Shown here in pieces: positions 17,701 through 27,431 of a stretch of DNA of 64,000 bases. The notes under the pieces were generated by a model. It did not search any database, was not told the origin of the DNA, and saw nothing but the letters and a program-made list of their open reading frames with translations. This DNA is from JARBAU01 sp040414675. GTDB taxonomy: Archaea > Thermoproteota > Nitrososphaeria > Nitrososphaerales > Nitrososphaeraceae. The stretch's first letter is position 1, and every line of letters begins with the position of its first letter. The position numbers were made by a program, and so were the translations under genes. The stretch spans positions 62,001-126,000 of the forward strand of contig JBEDUN010000031.1 in assembly GCA_040414675.1 (NCBI GenBank), written 5' to 3'.

Positions 17701-18147
17701 CTAGTGAAGTTTGGTTTCCTTAACCAGATCCCTTAAGTGCGCTAACGATCGTACTTGTCCGCCATTTACCTTCTTATAGAGTATCCAAAATGTCTCTCTA
17801 TTTATGTCGTTTCTGTCCTTTAATACTTTCAAACGATATCTCAACGATCTCATCTTTTGTATATGGATTTTCTTCTTTCCGACCCTTGTAGTTCTCTTCC
17901 CCTTCTTGGAGCCTGGGCCTATACCATGTTTCCTTCGAATCAAATGTTTAGCCTTTGCTCTAGATCTTGAAGTCCCTGCAGATTTGCCTGTCCAAATTAC
18001 TCCTTTCTTGATCAAGCTTCTTATATTTTCTCTAGTGATCGAGTCTGCTACATCGTCAAGCTTATCTGGTTCAAACTTGACTCTATTGATTCCAACACCA
18101 AGAATTCTTGCTGCCAGTTCTCGCTTCTTTCTTATATTAATTACCAT
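17701..18147 (-). CDS. rpl19e: Large-subunit ribosomal protein L19e
   Basis: 148 aa basic protein with L19e signatures: RELAARILGVGINRVKF at the N-terminus, SRSRAKAKHLIRRKHGIGPG in the middle and the basic region GKRTTRVGKK followed by a helical end. Second gene of an L32e-L19e operon; only 6 bases separate the two. This gene pair belongs to the archaeal spc-type ribosomal cluster, here detached from the rest. Confidence 0.96.
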   Translation of the reverse strand: MVINIRKKRELAARILGVGINRVKFEPDKLDDVADSITRENIRSLIKKGVIWTGKSAGTSRSRAKAKHLIRRKHGIGPGSKKGKRTTRVGKKKIHIQKMRSLRYRLKVLKDRNDINRETFWILYKKVNGGQVRSLAHLRDLVKETKLH

Positions 18148-18153
18148 GATGTC

Positions 18154-18597
18154 TCATCCTTTAGATTTGCTTTTTATTGTCGATTTAGCTTCATTCGAAT
18201 TTTCGTCTTTATGAGATAGTTTTCCCGCATTTAATACCTTTATACCCAATTCTGATGCCTTAGCAATTATTTCTATTCTCTTTCTTTTTCCCACTGCATG
18301 CGCCATTCTTGCAGCATCTCTCTTCGGATCTAATCTTGCTAAATCATTTACATTGAACACTAGATTATCCGTATACCCAGAAGGATGTAGTCCCCTGCTA
18401 ATTCTGGGACCTCTATATCCTACCTTTACAAGTGGAGGAACGCCTGACACCTGAAGCCTCATCTTATTATCCTTTCCTTTGGGTCTTCGCCAATTTTCAG
18501 ACAGTCTATCATACCTCCAACTTTCCTGTCTAACAAACCTTGGTCTCGAATCTGAGATTTTTTTTCGTTCGTTAAGTAGTTTAGTGTTAATTACCAT
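18154..18597 (-). CDS. rpl32e: Large-subunit ribosomal protein L32e
   Basis: 147 aa. The family block RPRFVRQESWRYDRLSENWRRPKG leads into VGYRGPRISRGLHPSG and the DPKRDAARMAHAVGKRKRIEI helix. First gene of the L32e-L19e operon. On the minus strand a TATA-like TATTTATTTAAAAA sits around 18632-18645, roughly 40 bases before the ATG. Confidence 0.96.
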   Translation of the reverse strand: MVINTKLLNERKKISDSRPRFVRQESWRYDRLSENWRRPKGKDNKMRLQVSGVPPLVKVGYRGPRISRGLHPSGYTDNLVFNVNDLARLDPKRDAARMAHAVGKRKRIEIIAKASELGIKVLNAGKLSHKDENSNEAKSTIKSKSKG

Positions 18598-19061
18598 ATC
18601 AAACCCACAACTGGTAAGAAAAGTTGATTTTTAAATAAATACGTTTCTACTTTACTTTTAGTCATTTATGACGGAATTTTCATGCTATTCGAGATCAAGA
18701 ATATTAAAATAAGCTGAAGAGTACGTTTCGCAGGAAATAGACTACCTCATTTTGCTAAAGTGATTAAAAAGCTCAAAAATCCCACTCAAGAACCAAGAAC
18801 AAAACACTAAAAGGGGAAAGCTTATAAACCCTAAAATTTGCAAATAGTAATATTCAATCGATAGAAAAAGCCAAATGACTCTTTTTTTACCTAATGTCTG
18901 TGCTATTATGAATATATAAATTCAAAAACCCGAACTACCGTAATCAATTTCGATTAAAAGACGAATAAATGTGAGATAACAGCTTGAAAGGTGGACAAAT
19001 TAGCTACGAGTTGTGAACTTCGAGTGGCGTGCCACTTTCCCGAATCAATTTGCACAACAAT
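18598..19061. other. Intergenic region upstream of the L32e operon
   Basis: About 460 AT-rich bases. The L32e promoter is at its left end. A T8 tract near 18882 and several TATA-like stretches are present. I cannot support any gene or RNA here. Confidence 0.45.
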
Positions 19062-19439
19062 TCAAGTGTTGGTCTTATCGTCTGCGAGAATCAACTCATG
19101 CACGTCTTTGGCAATGTCAATTACTGTGTGAGATTCTACATTTGGCTCGATTGACAATAATAGAGTATTTTTCTCCATATAAAATGTCAGCATGGAAATT
19201 TTTTCACGTTCCACGTACGCAAACCTCGCCCTGCCCATTGTCTTGTCAAATCTTTGCCTCATAGATTTTCTGAGAGCAGTTTGAACTAAATATAATTCAT
19301 CATTATCCTCTGCGGTAATCGAATCAATCCCTTTGCGCATACCGCCAGCAATTAGGGCACCGAAATCGTCTATAATCCCTGCATATCGAATATCATCATG
19401 CAATGCAAATACTTGTTGACACAATTTCTCAAAATTCAA
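19062..19439 (-). CDS. DUF6659-like thaumarchaeal protein
   Basis: 125 aa. The layout is LCQQVFALHDDIRYAGIIDDFG, then AGGMRKGIDS, an acidic segment, then ALRKSMRQRFDKTMGRARFAYVEREK and a hydrophobic strand TLLLSIEPNVESH. This matches my memory of a Nitrososphaerota-specific family of about 120-140 aa, often present in many copies and possibly roadblock-like in fold. No biochemical role is known to me. Single gene. Confidence 0.65.
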   Translation of the reverse strand: MNFEKLCQQVFALHDDIRYAGIIDDFGALIAGGMRKGIDSITAEDNDELYLVQTALRKSMRQRFDKTMGRARFAYVEREKISMLTFYMEKNTLLLSIEPNVESHTVIDIAKDVHELILADDKTNT

Positions 19440-19644
19440 TACGTCTAATACTAAAAATTTTACTTGTATATATATTTGAAGATTCTTAGTTTATGTTCAA
19501 AAATTGAATTAAATTGAATATGATATTAGACCCCTTAAAGCATATCATGATTCATTACATCGAATTGTCACGGCCAACATATTAGCATTTTTGATCGGCA
19601 GTTTAAGAATGTCTCAAAGTACGAAGATGCGCGTAACTCAACTA

Positions 19645-20247
19645 CTAGTAGTCTATACCTTTTTTTGCACTCTGACCAGCTCGGTAAGGATGTTTAATTT
19701 CTTTCATTTCCGTTACTAGATCTGCCATATCTATAATTTCCGGGGGTGCGTAGTTACCTGTGAGAACAATTGTGGCCTGGAATGTATTGGAATTCAATAT
19801 GCCAATTACATCTTCTATTGCTATTAACTTGAGTTTTATTGCGTAATTGATCTCATCTAGTATGATTACGTCATATTCTCCGGAGGTTATCTTATTTTTT
19901 GCCAATATGACGGCATTTCTAGCTGCCACTTGATGCTCCACTAGAGGGTGGTCGTCATCCAATATCCCTACAAATCCTTTGCCTGCTGCAACCAATTCAA
20001 ATTCTGGTTCCAATCTCTTTGAGCTGGTAAGTTCACCGTAGTACCACTCACCCTTTATGAATTGAATCATCCAAACCTTATAACCATGCCCCACCGATCG
20101 CAAGGCAATGCCTAACGCAGCCGTCGTCTTACCCTTACCATTTCCTGTGTAAACAACTATTAATCCCTTATCGCTTGGTTTGCGATTATTTTCCATGAAT
20201 AAATAAACCAATAATTTTAGCATGTATAAAAGTGAATCTTCATTCAA
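19645..20247 (-). CDS. cobO: Cob(I)yrinic acid a,c-diamide adenosyltransferase (CobA/CobO/BtuR type)
   Basis: Attaches the 5'-deoxyadenosyl group of ATP to the cobalt of corrinoids. The P-loop TGNGKGKTTAALGIA, MIQFIKGEWYYGE, the DVIILDEINYA Walker B-like strand, VLTGNYAPPEI and the HPYRAGQSAKKGIDY end are all characteristic. The ATG about 17 codons in (MENNRKPSDKGL, 20196) gives the usual N-terminus and is more likely than 20247. Together with CobT at 5018 it indicates coenzyme B12 assembly. Confidence 0.92.
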   Translation of the reverse strand: MNEDSLLYMLKLLVYLFMENNRKPSDKGLIVVYTGNGKGKTTAALGIALRSVGHGYKVWMIQFIKGEWYYGELTSSKRLEPEFELVAAGKGFVGILDDDHPLVEHQVAARNAVILAKNKITSGEYDVIILDEINYAIKLKLIAIEDVIGILNSNTFQATIVLTGNYAPPEIIDMADLVTEMKEIKHPYRAGQSAKKGIDY

Positions 20248-20431
20248 CTCATGTTATTGTTAGATGCTTATGTCGACCTTATCCAGTTCAAGTAAACTAC
20301 AGCTCTATCCGAAGAACAATGTAACCTCGTTAATGAGCACACACTGAACTGTAATGCATTCAAGAGCGTAGCAGGACAAACTGGAAGGATGGTAACGTTA
20401 AAGTATGCGAGTTGTTCGGTTTACCCCATAA

Positions 20432-21241
20432 ATGGTTACTGCCGAATTGCGACAACTGCCTGAAGAAGGTGATATTGTCATTGTGTCCGTTAAACAAGTT
20501 ACTGGACATGGCGCTTATGTTAGTTTAGATGAATACAAAGGGATGACTGGTTTTCTTCATATTTCAGAAATCGCGACGGGTTGGATTCGAAATATAGAGC
20601 GATATGTAAAGCCCAAACAAAAATTAGTTTTAAAGGTTATAAGGGTGGATAAAGCTAGAGCTGAGGTCGACCTCTCTTTAAAACAAGTTTCTGGAGAGGA
20701 ACGGAAATCAAAAGTAATCGAAGTAAAAAAGAGCGAAAAAGCTTCTGCATTCATGGAGATTATAAAGACCAAGAATAACCTAACAGATTCGCAGATGAAG
20801 GAACTTGAGGAAAAGATTTTGCAGAAGTACGATTTTGTATATGACCTTTTTGAGGCTACTGCTAGAAAGGGAATAGAACCTGTGCAGAATTTAGAACTTT
20901 CAGCAGAGATTGCGAAGGCAATTGAAGAGGAAAGCAATAAGATCCAGATTCCTCACGTAGAAATTCGAGGAATACTTGAGATTTCTATAAAAAAGCCTGA
21001 CGGGATAGAGATAATCAAATCAGTACTATCATCTATGGAAAGTAGCAAAAATAACTCACATGTTGCAATTTCTTACATCGCTGCTCCACGTTACAGAATC
21101 GTAATCACAACAGAAAATTTCAAGTCCGCGGAAAAGTTAATGAATAACACAGTAGACAAAGTTCGATCTTCAATCGTGAAGCAACACGGAGCTTTCAATT
21201 TCATTCGCCTAGAATCTAAAAAGACGCATTCCTCTGGCTGA
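20432..21241 (+). CDS. eif2a: Translation initiation factor 2, alpha subunit
   Basis: 269 aa archaeal aIF2-alpha. N-terminal S1/OB domain (about residues 8-85: EEGDIVIVSVKQVTGHGAYVSLDEYKGMTGFLHISEI), a central helical domain and a C-terminal alpha/beta domain that contacts the gamma subunit (YRIVITTENFKSAEKLMN). It forms the aIF2 heterotrimer that delivers initiator tRNA. Followed after 8 bases by nop10, a conserved archaeal arrangement. Confidence 0.96.
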   Translation: MVTAELRQLPEEGDIVIVSVKQVTGHGAYVSLDEYKGMTGFLHISEIATGWIRNIERYVKPKQKLVLKVIRVDKARAEVDLSLKQVSGEERKSKVIEVKKSEKASAFMEIIKTKNNLTDSQMKELEEKILQKYDFVYDLFEATARKGIEPVQNLELSAEIAKAIEEESNKIQIPHVEIRGILEISIKKPDGIEIIKSVLSSMESSKNNSHVAISYIAAPRYRIVITTENFKSAEKLMNNTVDKVRSSIVKQHGAFNFIRLESKKTHSSG

Positions 21242-21249
21242 TTTCTAAC

Positions 21250-21414
21250 ATGAAATTTCTTCTGAGAAGATGTGAGTCCTGTGGAACGTATACAATGAAG
21301 TACGAGTGTCCAAAGTGCAATTCGGCTACCCATTCCCCTCATCCCGCAAGATATTCCCCGGATGACAAGTATGTGAGATACAGAATCAGAGATGCCCATT
21401 TGAAAAGCGGTTGA
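21250..21414 (+). CDS. nop10: H/ACA RNP subunit Nop10
   Basis: 54 aa from ATG 21250. MKFLLRRCESCGTYTMKYEC followed by PKCNSATHSPHPARYSPDDK and YVRYRIRDAH shows the two Cys pairs of the zinc ribbon and the conserved PARYSPDDKY helix that packs on Cbf5. Its partner Cbf5 is at the left edge of the window. Eight bases separate it from aIF2-alpha, so they form an operon. Confidence 0.96.
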   Translation: MKFLLRRCESCGTYTMKYECPKCNSATHSPHPARYSPDDKYVRYRIRDAHLKSG

Positions 21415-21608
21415 ACATGAACACGTTGCCGAAATATCCTGTATAGTGTTTTTATAATACTCGACACACACTTACAATAAGGTCTAATTCCCATTAGATA
21501 GCGATTTTACTTTAGTAATTTCAGAATTTTTAAAGCCTTAGGACGTGCCCTATTAACTAGAGTTTGGCTCAACTTCAGTTACTCAATGCTGGGTTTAATC
21601 ACTTTTAT

Positions 21609-22031
21609 CTATCTCTTAAGTGCTTCAATAATGGCGTGAGTGGCAAAGTTTGTTGCATTCGAGTTTTGTAACTTTTGTATGACTGAGTTCATACTACCTG
21701 TACTATTCATTTTCATACCATTAATACTACCTGTACTATTGGATCCATTTACTTTGGAGAGTATTTGATTTGCAGCAAAATTGGTAGCATTGGTATTACG
21801 AGTTTGATTAATTACTGACTCCATAAGAGATTTCGGAGACATAAGAGACTTTACTACGTCTTCAGGTGATTGACTCTGGGCTTGACCGCTAGTTGGATTG
21901 TTTGATTGTTGTGCAAAAGCACTATTAAAAAAACCTCCGTTATGTACAATAGTCGCTGATCCAATTAGAATACTTAGAATGGCTACTACAGGTAATAATC
22001 GATAAGAGGCCTGCTCTTTATTATTCATCAT
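21609..22031 (-). CDS. Secreted Asn/Ser/Thr-rich repeat protein
   Basis: 140 aa. The N-terminal hydrophobic segment (about residues 12-40, ending in FNSAFAQQ) is a typical signal peptide with cleavage after AFA. The mature part is low-complexity, with repeated NxTNFA motifs (NATNFAANQIL and NATNFATHAII) and duplicated NSTGS(I/M)N units, offering several N-glycosylation sequons. No catalytic domain. Probably a surface-exposed glycoprotein; function unknown. Confidence 0.65.
   Translation of the reverse strand: MMNNKEQASYRLLPVVAILSILIGSATIVHNGGFFNSAFAQQSNNPTSGQAQSQSPEDVVKSLMSPKSLMESVINQTRNTNATNFAANQILSKVNGSNSTGSINGMKMNSTGSMNSVIQKLQNSNATNFATHAIIEALKR
21692..21743. repeat. Short direct repeat inside the Asn/Ser-rich gene
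   Basis: ACTACCTGTACTATT occurs twice within about 50 bases. On the minus strand it encodes the duplicated N-S-T-G-S unit. Confidence 0.6.
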
Positions 22032-22377
22032 GTTGAAAGAGAATTAGCATTAAATTTATTTATTTCTATCTTCTATTCTAGGCAAAAGTACAGTTAGAAA
22101 TGTAGTGCTTGAATACAAACAGAAAAACCGCATGTGATGGATTTATAATAATCCAAGTTTGTGTTTTGACTTCAACAACATGACCTAAGTATACGACACA
22201 CCGTTGTTTTTACTCTCGTATGAAGTCATTTCTGCATTTTTATATGACTATATTATTTAGTATGAGAATCAAATACAAGATCTAATTAATAATCTCACAA
22301 CTTAAGTAATAAAACATAATCAATAAATAATAAGAATAAAAAGAAGTTGGGTTAGAATTCGCTTCCGTTCTTATCCT
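22032..22377. other. Intergenic, nothing recognised
   Basis: About 345 bases between two same-strand secreted-protein genes. AT-rich, with no ORF or structured RNA that I can support. Confidence 0.45.
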
Positions 22378-23181
22378 TTACTTACCTATGCATATACCAG
22401 AGGGGTTGCTCACATCACAGTTATTTCCAGAGAATTGATTGCTGTTGATATTTGCAGGTAATCCATTTGCATTATTAATGTCGATTTTGTTACCATGCAA
22501 ATTGTTATTTAATACCTTATTGCCGTCGCTTTGCGAGTCTAAGAATATACCATTGTCACTTCCTTGTACGGTATTTGTATCTAATGCTGTACCATGTGAG
22601 TTCACTTCGGTGATACCTGCAAGCTTATTGTTTGTGAATAGGCCATTCTTTAAGGTAAGGTCTTGTATGGAATGAGTAGCCAATCCTATGTTGTTATTCA
22701 TAAACATGTTGGCTGCCAATTGAGCATGATCTGCACCCGTCATAAATACGCCTATTTCATTGCCCAACAATATAACTCCGGTTGACACGCCTAAGTGACT
22801 AGCACCTGTTGCCAATAATCCCGCTTGATAACCGCTGATTGTTCCAGGTCCATTGATCATTACGTTATCATACATTGGTACCATGATTCCGACCTTGTTA
22901 TTTGATGTTCCACCGGCAGTGTTCTTAATCGAGAATCCGTTTAAGTTAATTACTGTATTATCAGCACCTACGATTATGCCGTCTCCATTGCATTCGAGAT
23001 TTGAGGTTAAGGTTACAACTCCGCTGACTTTCTCTCCGCAAACTGGATTGGTTGTAACAGGTCCGGTTGGTGGTACTGTCTGTGCATGTGCCATTTGATA
23101 TGATGGTTGAAATATTAGCCCTCCTATTGCCGCCAATGACACTATTGTTGCTATGGTGTACGTCATTATAGTTCGTTTCAT
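22378..23181 (-). CDS. Secreted parallel beta-helix protein (NosD/pectate-lyase-like repeats)
   Basis: 267 aa. Signal peptide MKRTIMTYTIATIVSLAAIG with cleavage likely after AHA (about residue 33). The mature part is a right-handed beta-helix: repeated rungs such as GADNTVINLNGFSI, GPGTISGYQAGLLATGASHL, MTGADHAQLAANMFMNNNIG and DSQSDGNKVLNNNLHGNKI. Four cysteines (two near the start, two in the last 20 residues) could lock the ends by disulphides. Likely a surface polysaccharide-binding or -processing protein; no catalytic residues can be assigned. Confidence 0.8.
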   Translation of the reverse strand: MKRTIMTYTIATIVSLAAIGGLIFQPSYQMAHAQTVPPTGPVTTNPVCGEKVSGVVTLTSNLECNGDGIIVGADNTVINLNGFSIKNTAGGTSNNKVGIMVPMYDNVMINGPGTISGYQAGLLATGASHLGVSTGVILLGNEIGVFMTGADHAQLAANMFMNNNIGLATHSIQDLTLKNGLFTNNKLAGITEVNSHGTALDTNTVQGSDNGIFLDSQSDGNKVLNNNLHGNKIDINNANGLPANINSNQFSGNNCDVSNPSGICIGK

Positions 23182-23515
23182 TCAGAAAGAGGCTAGAAAA
23201 TAAGGTATTTATGTGAAACTATTATTTGTACTAAATTTCAAATTCGTGTCTATTCAACATAAATATGTAATTGGGTTATTAATTGAAAGTAAGTAATGGT
23301 AGAAGTAATCATTCTACTGTAAATTAACACAAGAAAAATCGTACTATACATGCCCTTGAGATTAGACCCGGAAAGAACTTTCACAGCGTTTTCAGTTTGA
23401 CATGATATGTATTAAATCAGTTGTTAATACTTGTTTACTACGATAAGAACTGGGATTTACTAGCTAGGAGAATACTGTTCAAAATTGCATTTGAATTGTT
23501 GTAATCCGTTGCAAT
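23182..23515. other. Divergent intergenic region
   Basis: About 330 AT-rich bases between the beta-helix gene and the flavoprotein gene. Promoters of both must lie here; no other feature seen. Confidence 0.45.
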
Positions 23516-23575
23516 ATGTGCCTTGCCATATTTGATAAGAATTATAAGTTATTATTCGTAGTTACTGAGAATATA

Positions 23576-24604
23576 TTGAAGATAGCCATTGCCGGCGCAG
23601 GAGTGGCTGGTAGCTATCTGGGTTGCCTGCTTAGTAATATTGGCCACGATGTGACTATATTTGAAGCTAGTAAAAAGGAGAATCATTGGCCAGTATGTGC
23701 TTGGGGCGCATCTTATCATATGCTTTCAAGGTTTTCAACGAAGGCAGGTTTGAACTTTGATAACTACGTGCTCCATATTGGCAAAGTCCTAAAAATGGAT
23801 CTACCGAATAATGTAACAGAGTATCTTGATCTGAGGGGCCTCGTGACTTATGACAAGCGCAGGTGGGAGCAAGATATGTTAGCGGGAGCTAAAATTGAAT
23901 ACGGAACCCAATGTTTGCGCAGCACATTTCCTTCATTCAAGTTTGACATCGTGATCGACTGTACCGGTTTCCATCGCACGCTGCTACCGAAATCCCATGA
24001 AGACTTTATAATCCCTGCATATGAGTATCTCGTTGAGAATATTGAAGCACCAGAAGAATTTTATGTTATAGGTTACAAGGGTGCAAGAGGCTATTTTTGG
24101 TATTTTCCCCTTGATAAGGAAAAGGCATACATTGGAGCCGGTGACATTGATAGAAAATATTATGGAATTCAGGATTTTTTCCAAAATAATCCAAAATCAA
24201 AGATTGTTAAGAAAATAGGTAGACCGATTCGCTTAGCTCCTCCCAGGCGTATGGAACCATTTAGCGCTGGCAACATAGTTGGGGTGGGGGAATCCATTGG
24301 ATGTGTTTTCCCTATGCTAGGGGAAGGAATAATACCATCTCTTCTGTGCTGTGATCTATTTATTGAGACTCTGGAAGATAGAAGCGTGCCTAGTTTTGAT
24401 GAATATAGGAAAAAGGTATTAAGAAAATTCTCATACTATGATGATGTATATAGAATTGTAAGATTGAAAATGGAAAATAGACTGAACATGGTTAGACATT
24501 TGAACTTGATATTGAGTATGTATATTAATATGAAAATGGAAGAAAAACGATTCGGATTTGAAATAAACTTTAGCAAAATGAAAAGACTGGTTAATGCCCT
24601 TTAA
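23576..24604 (+). CDS. FAD-dependent oxidoreductase, geranylgeranyl-reductase family
   Basis: The frame is open from ATG 23516, but TTG 23576 puts the start directly at the dinucleotide-binding strand: KIAIAGAGVAGSYLGCLLS, followed by the acidic end FEAS. The later block GNIVGVGESIGCVFPMLGEGI is the second FAD-contact motif of the GGR family. WYFPLDKEKAYIGAGDI resembles the substrate-domain strand. GGR enzymes saturate isoprenoid chains of archaeal lipids or quinones. This is one of three members in the window, and which reaction each performs is unknown. The C-terminal helix is Lys/Arg/Met-rich. Confidence 0.8.
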   Translation: MKIAIAGAGVAGSYLGCLLSNIGHDVTIFEASKKENHWPVCAWGASYHMLSRFSTKAGLNFDNYVLHIGKVLKMDLPNNVTEYLDLRGLVTYDKRRWEQDMLAGAKIEYGTQCLRSTFPSFKFDIVIDCTGFHRTLLPKSHEDFIIPAYEYLVENIEAPEEFYVIGYKGARGYFWYFPLDKEKAYIGAGDIDRKYYGIQDFFQNNPKSKIVKKIGRPIRLAPPRRMEPFSAGNIVGVGESIGCVFPMLGEGIIPSLLCCDLFIETLEDRSVPSFDEYRKKVLRKFSYYDDVYRIVRLKMENRLNMVRHLNLILSMYINMKMEEKRFGFEINFSKMKRLVNAL

Positions 24605-24701
24605 TTAGATCAGTTCTACTGTTGTTTAGACCTACTCTTTTCAAACTGAAGTCGCTCAATGATAGTAACAATAAAACTAATACCAAAGACTAGCTTACTA
24701 T

Positions 24702-24938
24702 TCAGACTTTGGGTTCAAGAGTTACTAAGAGCTTACCTGTAAAGGTTCCAGTTATGCCGATAAGGAGTAATCCGCCTTTATCCAACTCATTAATGAAATG
24801 CTGATTTATGAACTTCGTTTTCAATTTTAGCCTTCCTGTTTGAACATCTTGTTCCAGATCCTTTATGTCAATACCTATCATTTCGATTTTTTTCTGCCAT
24901 TTCCTTATGTCGTCCTCAGGTCTGATTTCATCAGTCAT
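24702..24938 (-). CDS. Conserved-looking small protein, unknown function
   Basis: 78 aa. An acidic N-terminus and coiled-coil-like helix (DDIRKWQKKIEMIGIDIKDL) are followed by a short beta segment and a glycine-rich hydrophobic stretch (GGLLLIGITGTFTGKLLV). No family name. Clean ATG and alone on its strand. Confidence 0.55.
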   Translation of the reverse strand: MTDEIRPEDDIRKWQKKIEMIGIDIKDLEQDVQTGRLKLKTKFINQHFINELDKGGLLLIGITGTFTGKLLVTLEPKV

Positions 24939-25088
24939 AAAATATTAGTCTCCTATACTAAATCATCAGTGTTAGCATTGGGTTACTTAACCATTTTTCA
25001 GTCAAGTCCAGAAATCGAGCTAGCATGAAATCACTCTAATTTCAAATGAATTCCCCACTCAGTTTTAGGATGAATTTGCGAGGACATC

Positions 25089-26576
25089 CTATTCTGGTGG
25101 AGGGCCAGCCTTGCCTCCTTCTAACATCCTGTCGTAGAAATTTTGCTTGTAATATCGTTCATAGAATGAGACATGGTAATCCTCCCGATTCATTAAATAT
25201 TCATGTACCCTCTCGGCGGCTTCCCTTCCAGATGCCATTGCTTTGACTACTAAAGTTTCTCCGGTAGTCACATCACCTGCGGCAAACACTCCATTGATTG
25301 ACGTTTTATATTGATTGTCAATTGCAATCGAATCGTGTTTGCCTGTCTTAATGCCAGCATTTGTTTGTATAAATGAATTTGGTCCTCGTCCCACTGCTAA
25401 TATAACACTGGAGCTTTCCATCTTAAATTCCTGATTTGGAATTGGTTCTGGAATTTTTCGTCCCGTTTGATCGGGCGTCCCTAGTTTCATTCTATTCATG
25501 CTTATTGATTTAACACTCCCATTTTCACCTTCGTATGCCTTCGGTTCAGCTAGAAATACAAATTCGATCCCCTCCTCCTTAGCTTCTTGAAGCATTATAG
25601 GGTCGGCAGGCATATCATTCTCGGTCCTTCTGTATGCTATCTTAATATCTCCTTGTGTTAACCTTAATGCTGTTCTTGCACAATCAAGTGCTGTGTCTCC
25701 TCCTCCGATAACTACAACTTGCTTTCCTAGCTGATACTTTTGAGGATTAGTTTTTAAATAATTGTCGACACTGTCGGTAAAAACATCTTCTAAAAATTGA
25801 TAGCCATCGATTACGCCGGTCAATTCGATACCTGGAGTATTGAGTTTATTAACATCTTTCGAACCGCTAGTAATTAGAACAGCATCATTTTCTTCTTTCA
25901 GTCGGGCTAATGAAAGGTCTCTGCCAATTTTGGTACCGGTGATTATTTCAACACCCATTTCCTTTATTCTGTCAATCTCATAAAGCAATACATCTTTTGG
26001 TAAATGATAATCTGGAATGCCGTACCAAGCAGTACCTCCTGGCTTCATTAGCTCCTCATATACGCGCACTTGGTGACCATATCTTTTCAAAAGCTCTGCT
26101 CCTGCCAATCCTGCAGGTCCAGCACCTATTATGGCAACTGTCTTGCCTGTATCAGCGACCATTGATGGCTTTTGTTTGTCCTGTTGTTTTTGTTCCCAAT
26201 CTGCAATATATCTTTGAATCAATCCGATTCCGATTGGTTGACCGCTCCAACGCAAGACGCATGCGTCCTCACACAAGCCCTGCAATTGAGGACAACATCG
26301 AGCCGTTACGCCAAGGAGTGAATTAGTTTCCCTTATGCGATCATGTGCCTTTTTAAAGTCGCCTCGAGCTACTGCTTCATTCATACCTCTAACATCAAGT
26401 AACACTGGACACGCATCAATGCATACAGGAGTACCACACAACAAACAACGCTCTGCCTCTTTTATTACTTCATTTTCGGTGTATGGTAGTTGTACTTCGG
26501 AAAAATTCTCCTTTCTCTTTTTTGGATCTAACATTTTAAATGGAAACTTGCCGACGCGATTGGGTTCTACTTCCAT
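25089..26576 (-). CDS. GltD-like NADPH-dependent oxidoreductase (glutamate synthase small-subunit family)
   Basis: 495 aa iron-sulphur flavoprotein. Two N-terminal Cys clusters (Cys44, 47, 52, 56 and Cys94, 95, 102, 106) match the 4Fe-4S domain. The FAD site is IIGAGPAGLAGAELLKRYG (about 149) and the NAD(P)H site is VVIGGGDTALDCARTALR (about 287). The motif GVFAAGDVTTGETLVVKAMA ends the FAD domain. No large glutamate-synthase subunit is nearby. Stand-alone members can act as ferredoxin/NADPH transhydrogenases, sulphide dehydrogenase subunits or GltD, so the physiological partner is uncertain. Monocistronic. Confidence 0.88.
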   Translation of the reverse strand: MEVEPNRVGKFPFKMLDPKKRKENFSEVQLPYTENEVIKEAERCLLCGTPVCIDACPVLLDVRGMNEAVARGDFKKAHDRIRETNSLLGVTARCCPQLQGLCEDACVLRWSGQPIGIGLIQRYIADWEQKQQDKQKPSMVADTGKTVAIIGAGPAGLAGAELLKRYGHQVRVYEELMKPGGTAWYGIPDYHLPKDVLLYEIDRIKEMGVEIITGTKIGRDLSLARLKEENDAVLITSGSKDVNKLNTPGIELTGVIDGYQFLEDVFTDSVDNYLKTNPQKYQLGKQVVVIGGGDTALDCARTALRLTQGDIKIAYRRTENDMPADPIMLQEAKEEGIEFVFLAEPKAYEGENGSVKSISMNRMKLGTPDQTGRKIPEPIPNQEFKMESSSVILAVGRGPNSFIQTNAGIKTGKHDSIAIDNQYKTSINGVFAAGDVTTGETLVVKAMASGREAAERVHEYLMNREDYHVSFYERYYKQNFYDRMLEGGKAGPPPE

Positions 26577-26677
26577 TAAAAGTCATCATATAATCTACAT
26601 ATTTTAGCCTTTTTCACAGTTTAGTCTGATGATACTGAACAGTACTACTACACACTAATTCATTCATTCACAATTTG

Positions 26678-27211
26678 CTAGCCCATAGAGTACAAGACGT
26701 AGGATGCGGCAGCAATAATTAGCCCAATTTCCTCCAATTCGTTACTCACTTTGACACTATGAGTAGATTTTCCAAGACCTGATGCTTCGCCTACTGGGAT
26801 TCCTCGGTATCTCTTGATTCTTTGTCTAGTATGATGATCGATATCCAGTAAATCCTTATACGGGAAATTATCTAATCTCGATATGTATCTAGGGCTGCTG
26901 AGATATTCATTCCAGGATTTTCCTTCTGGATGATTAGTTAGCATATAGAATTTATCATTATACCTAAATAGGTGCTCTCGAATTACGAGAGCTTCTGTAG
27001 CTTTACCATTTATTACTTCAGATATTGATAGTGAAAAGGGTCGAAACTCACCATGAACCTTGCTACTAAAGATCCACTCGCGACCATCTTCTTCACAGAC
27101 AAGCTTGAATGTTAGATTATCCTCTTTGGTTATTTTTGCGATTTGCGTACCATTTAGTGCAATTATAGCTTCTCTTGGTTTTGGGTTACTTATCGAGTAT
27201 TCTACATTCAT
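26678..27211 (-). CDS. Hypothetical protein with C-terminal hydrophobic anchor
   Basis: 177 aa. Beta-rich first part (about residues 1-90) with conserved-looking strands (IIALNGTQIAKITKE, LTFKLVCEEDGREWIFSS, FRYNDKFYMLTNHPEGK), vaguely like LURP1/scramblase-type barrels. That resemblance is weak and I do not assign it. The last 18 residues (IGLIIAAASYVLYSMG) form a short hydrophobic tail that may anchor it in the membrane. Single gene. Confidence 0.6.
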   Translation of the reverse strand: MNVEYSISNPKPREAIIALNGTQIAKITKEDNLTFKLVCEEDGREWIFSSKVHGEFRPFSLSISEVINGKATEALVIREHLFRYNDKFYMLTNHPEGKSWNEYLSSPRYISRLDNFPYKDLLDIDHHTRQRIKRYRGIPVGEASGLGKSTHSVKVSNELEEIGLIIAAASYVLYSMG

Positions 27212-27431
27212 TACTTGATACCATCACTATTGACCAAAGATAAGAATTTATAGCTTACATCTTCCATTCTCAACTAGTCTTCACATAGTCAAGTTATATT
27301 GAATTTTTCCAAATTTGAAAGAACTTTGATATTGTTGACACTAATGATATCTAATCATAGAATTGCCGAGAACAAGTAAACAGAAATGTTTTTAGATACT
27401 TACAGATTTATTGATATGTTAGAAGTATTCT

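Noticed and set aside
20250..20431. Possible decayed S27e-like sequence upstream of aIF2-alpha
   Set aside because: Archaeal S27e often precedes aIF2-alpha and a few Cys codons occur here, but no frame gives the C-x2-C...C-x2-C ribbon, so I do not call it.
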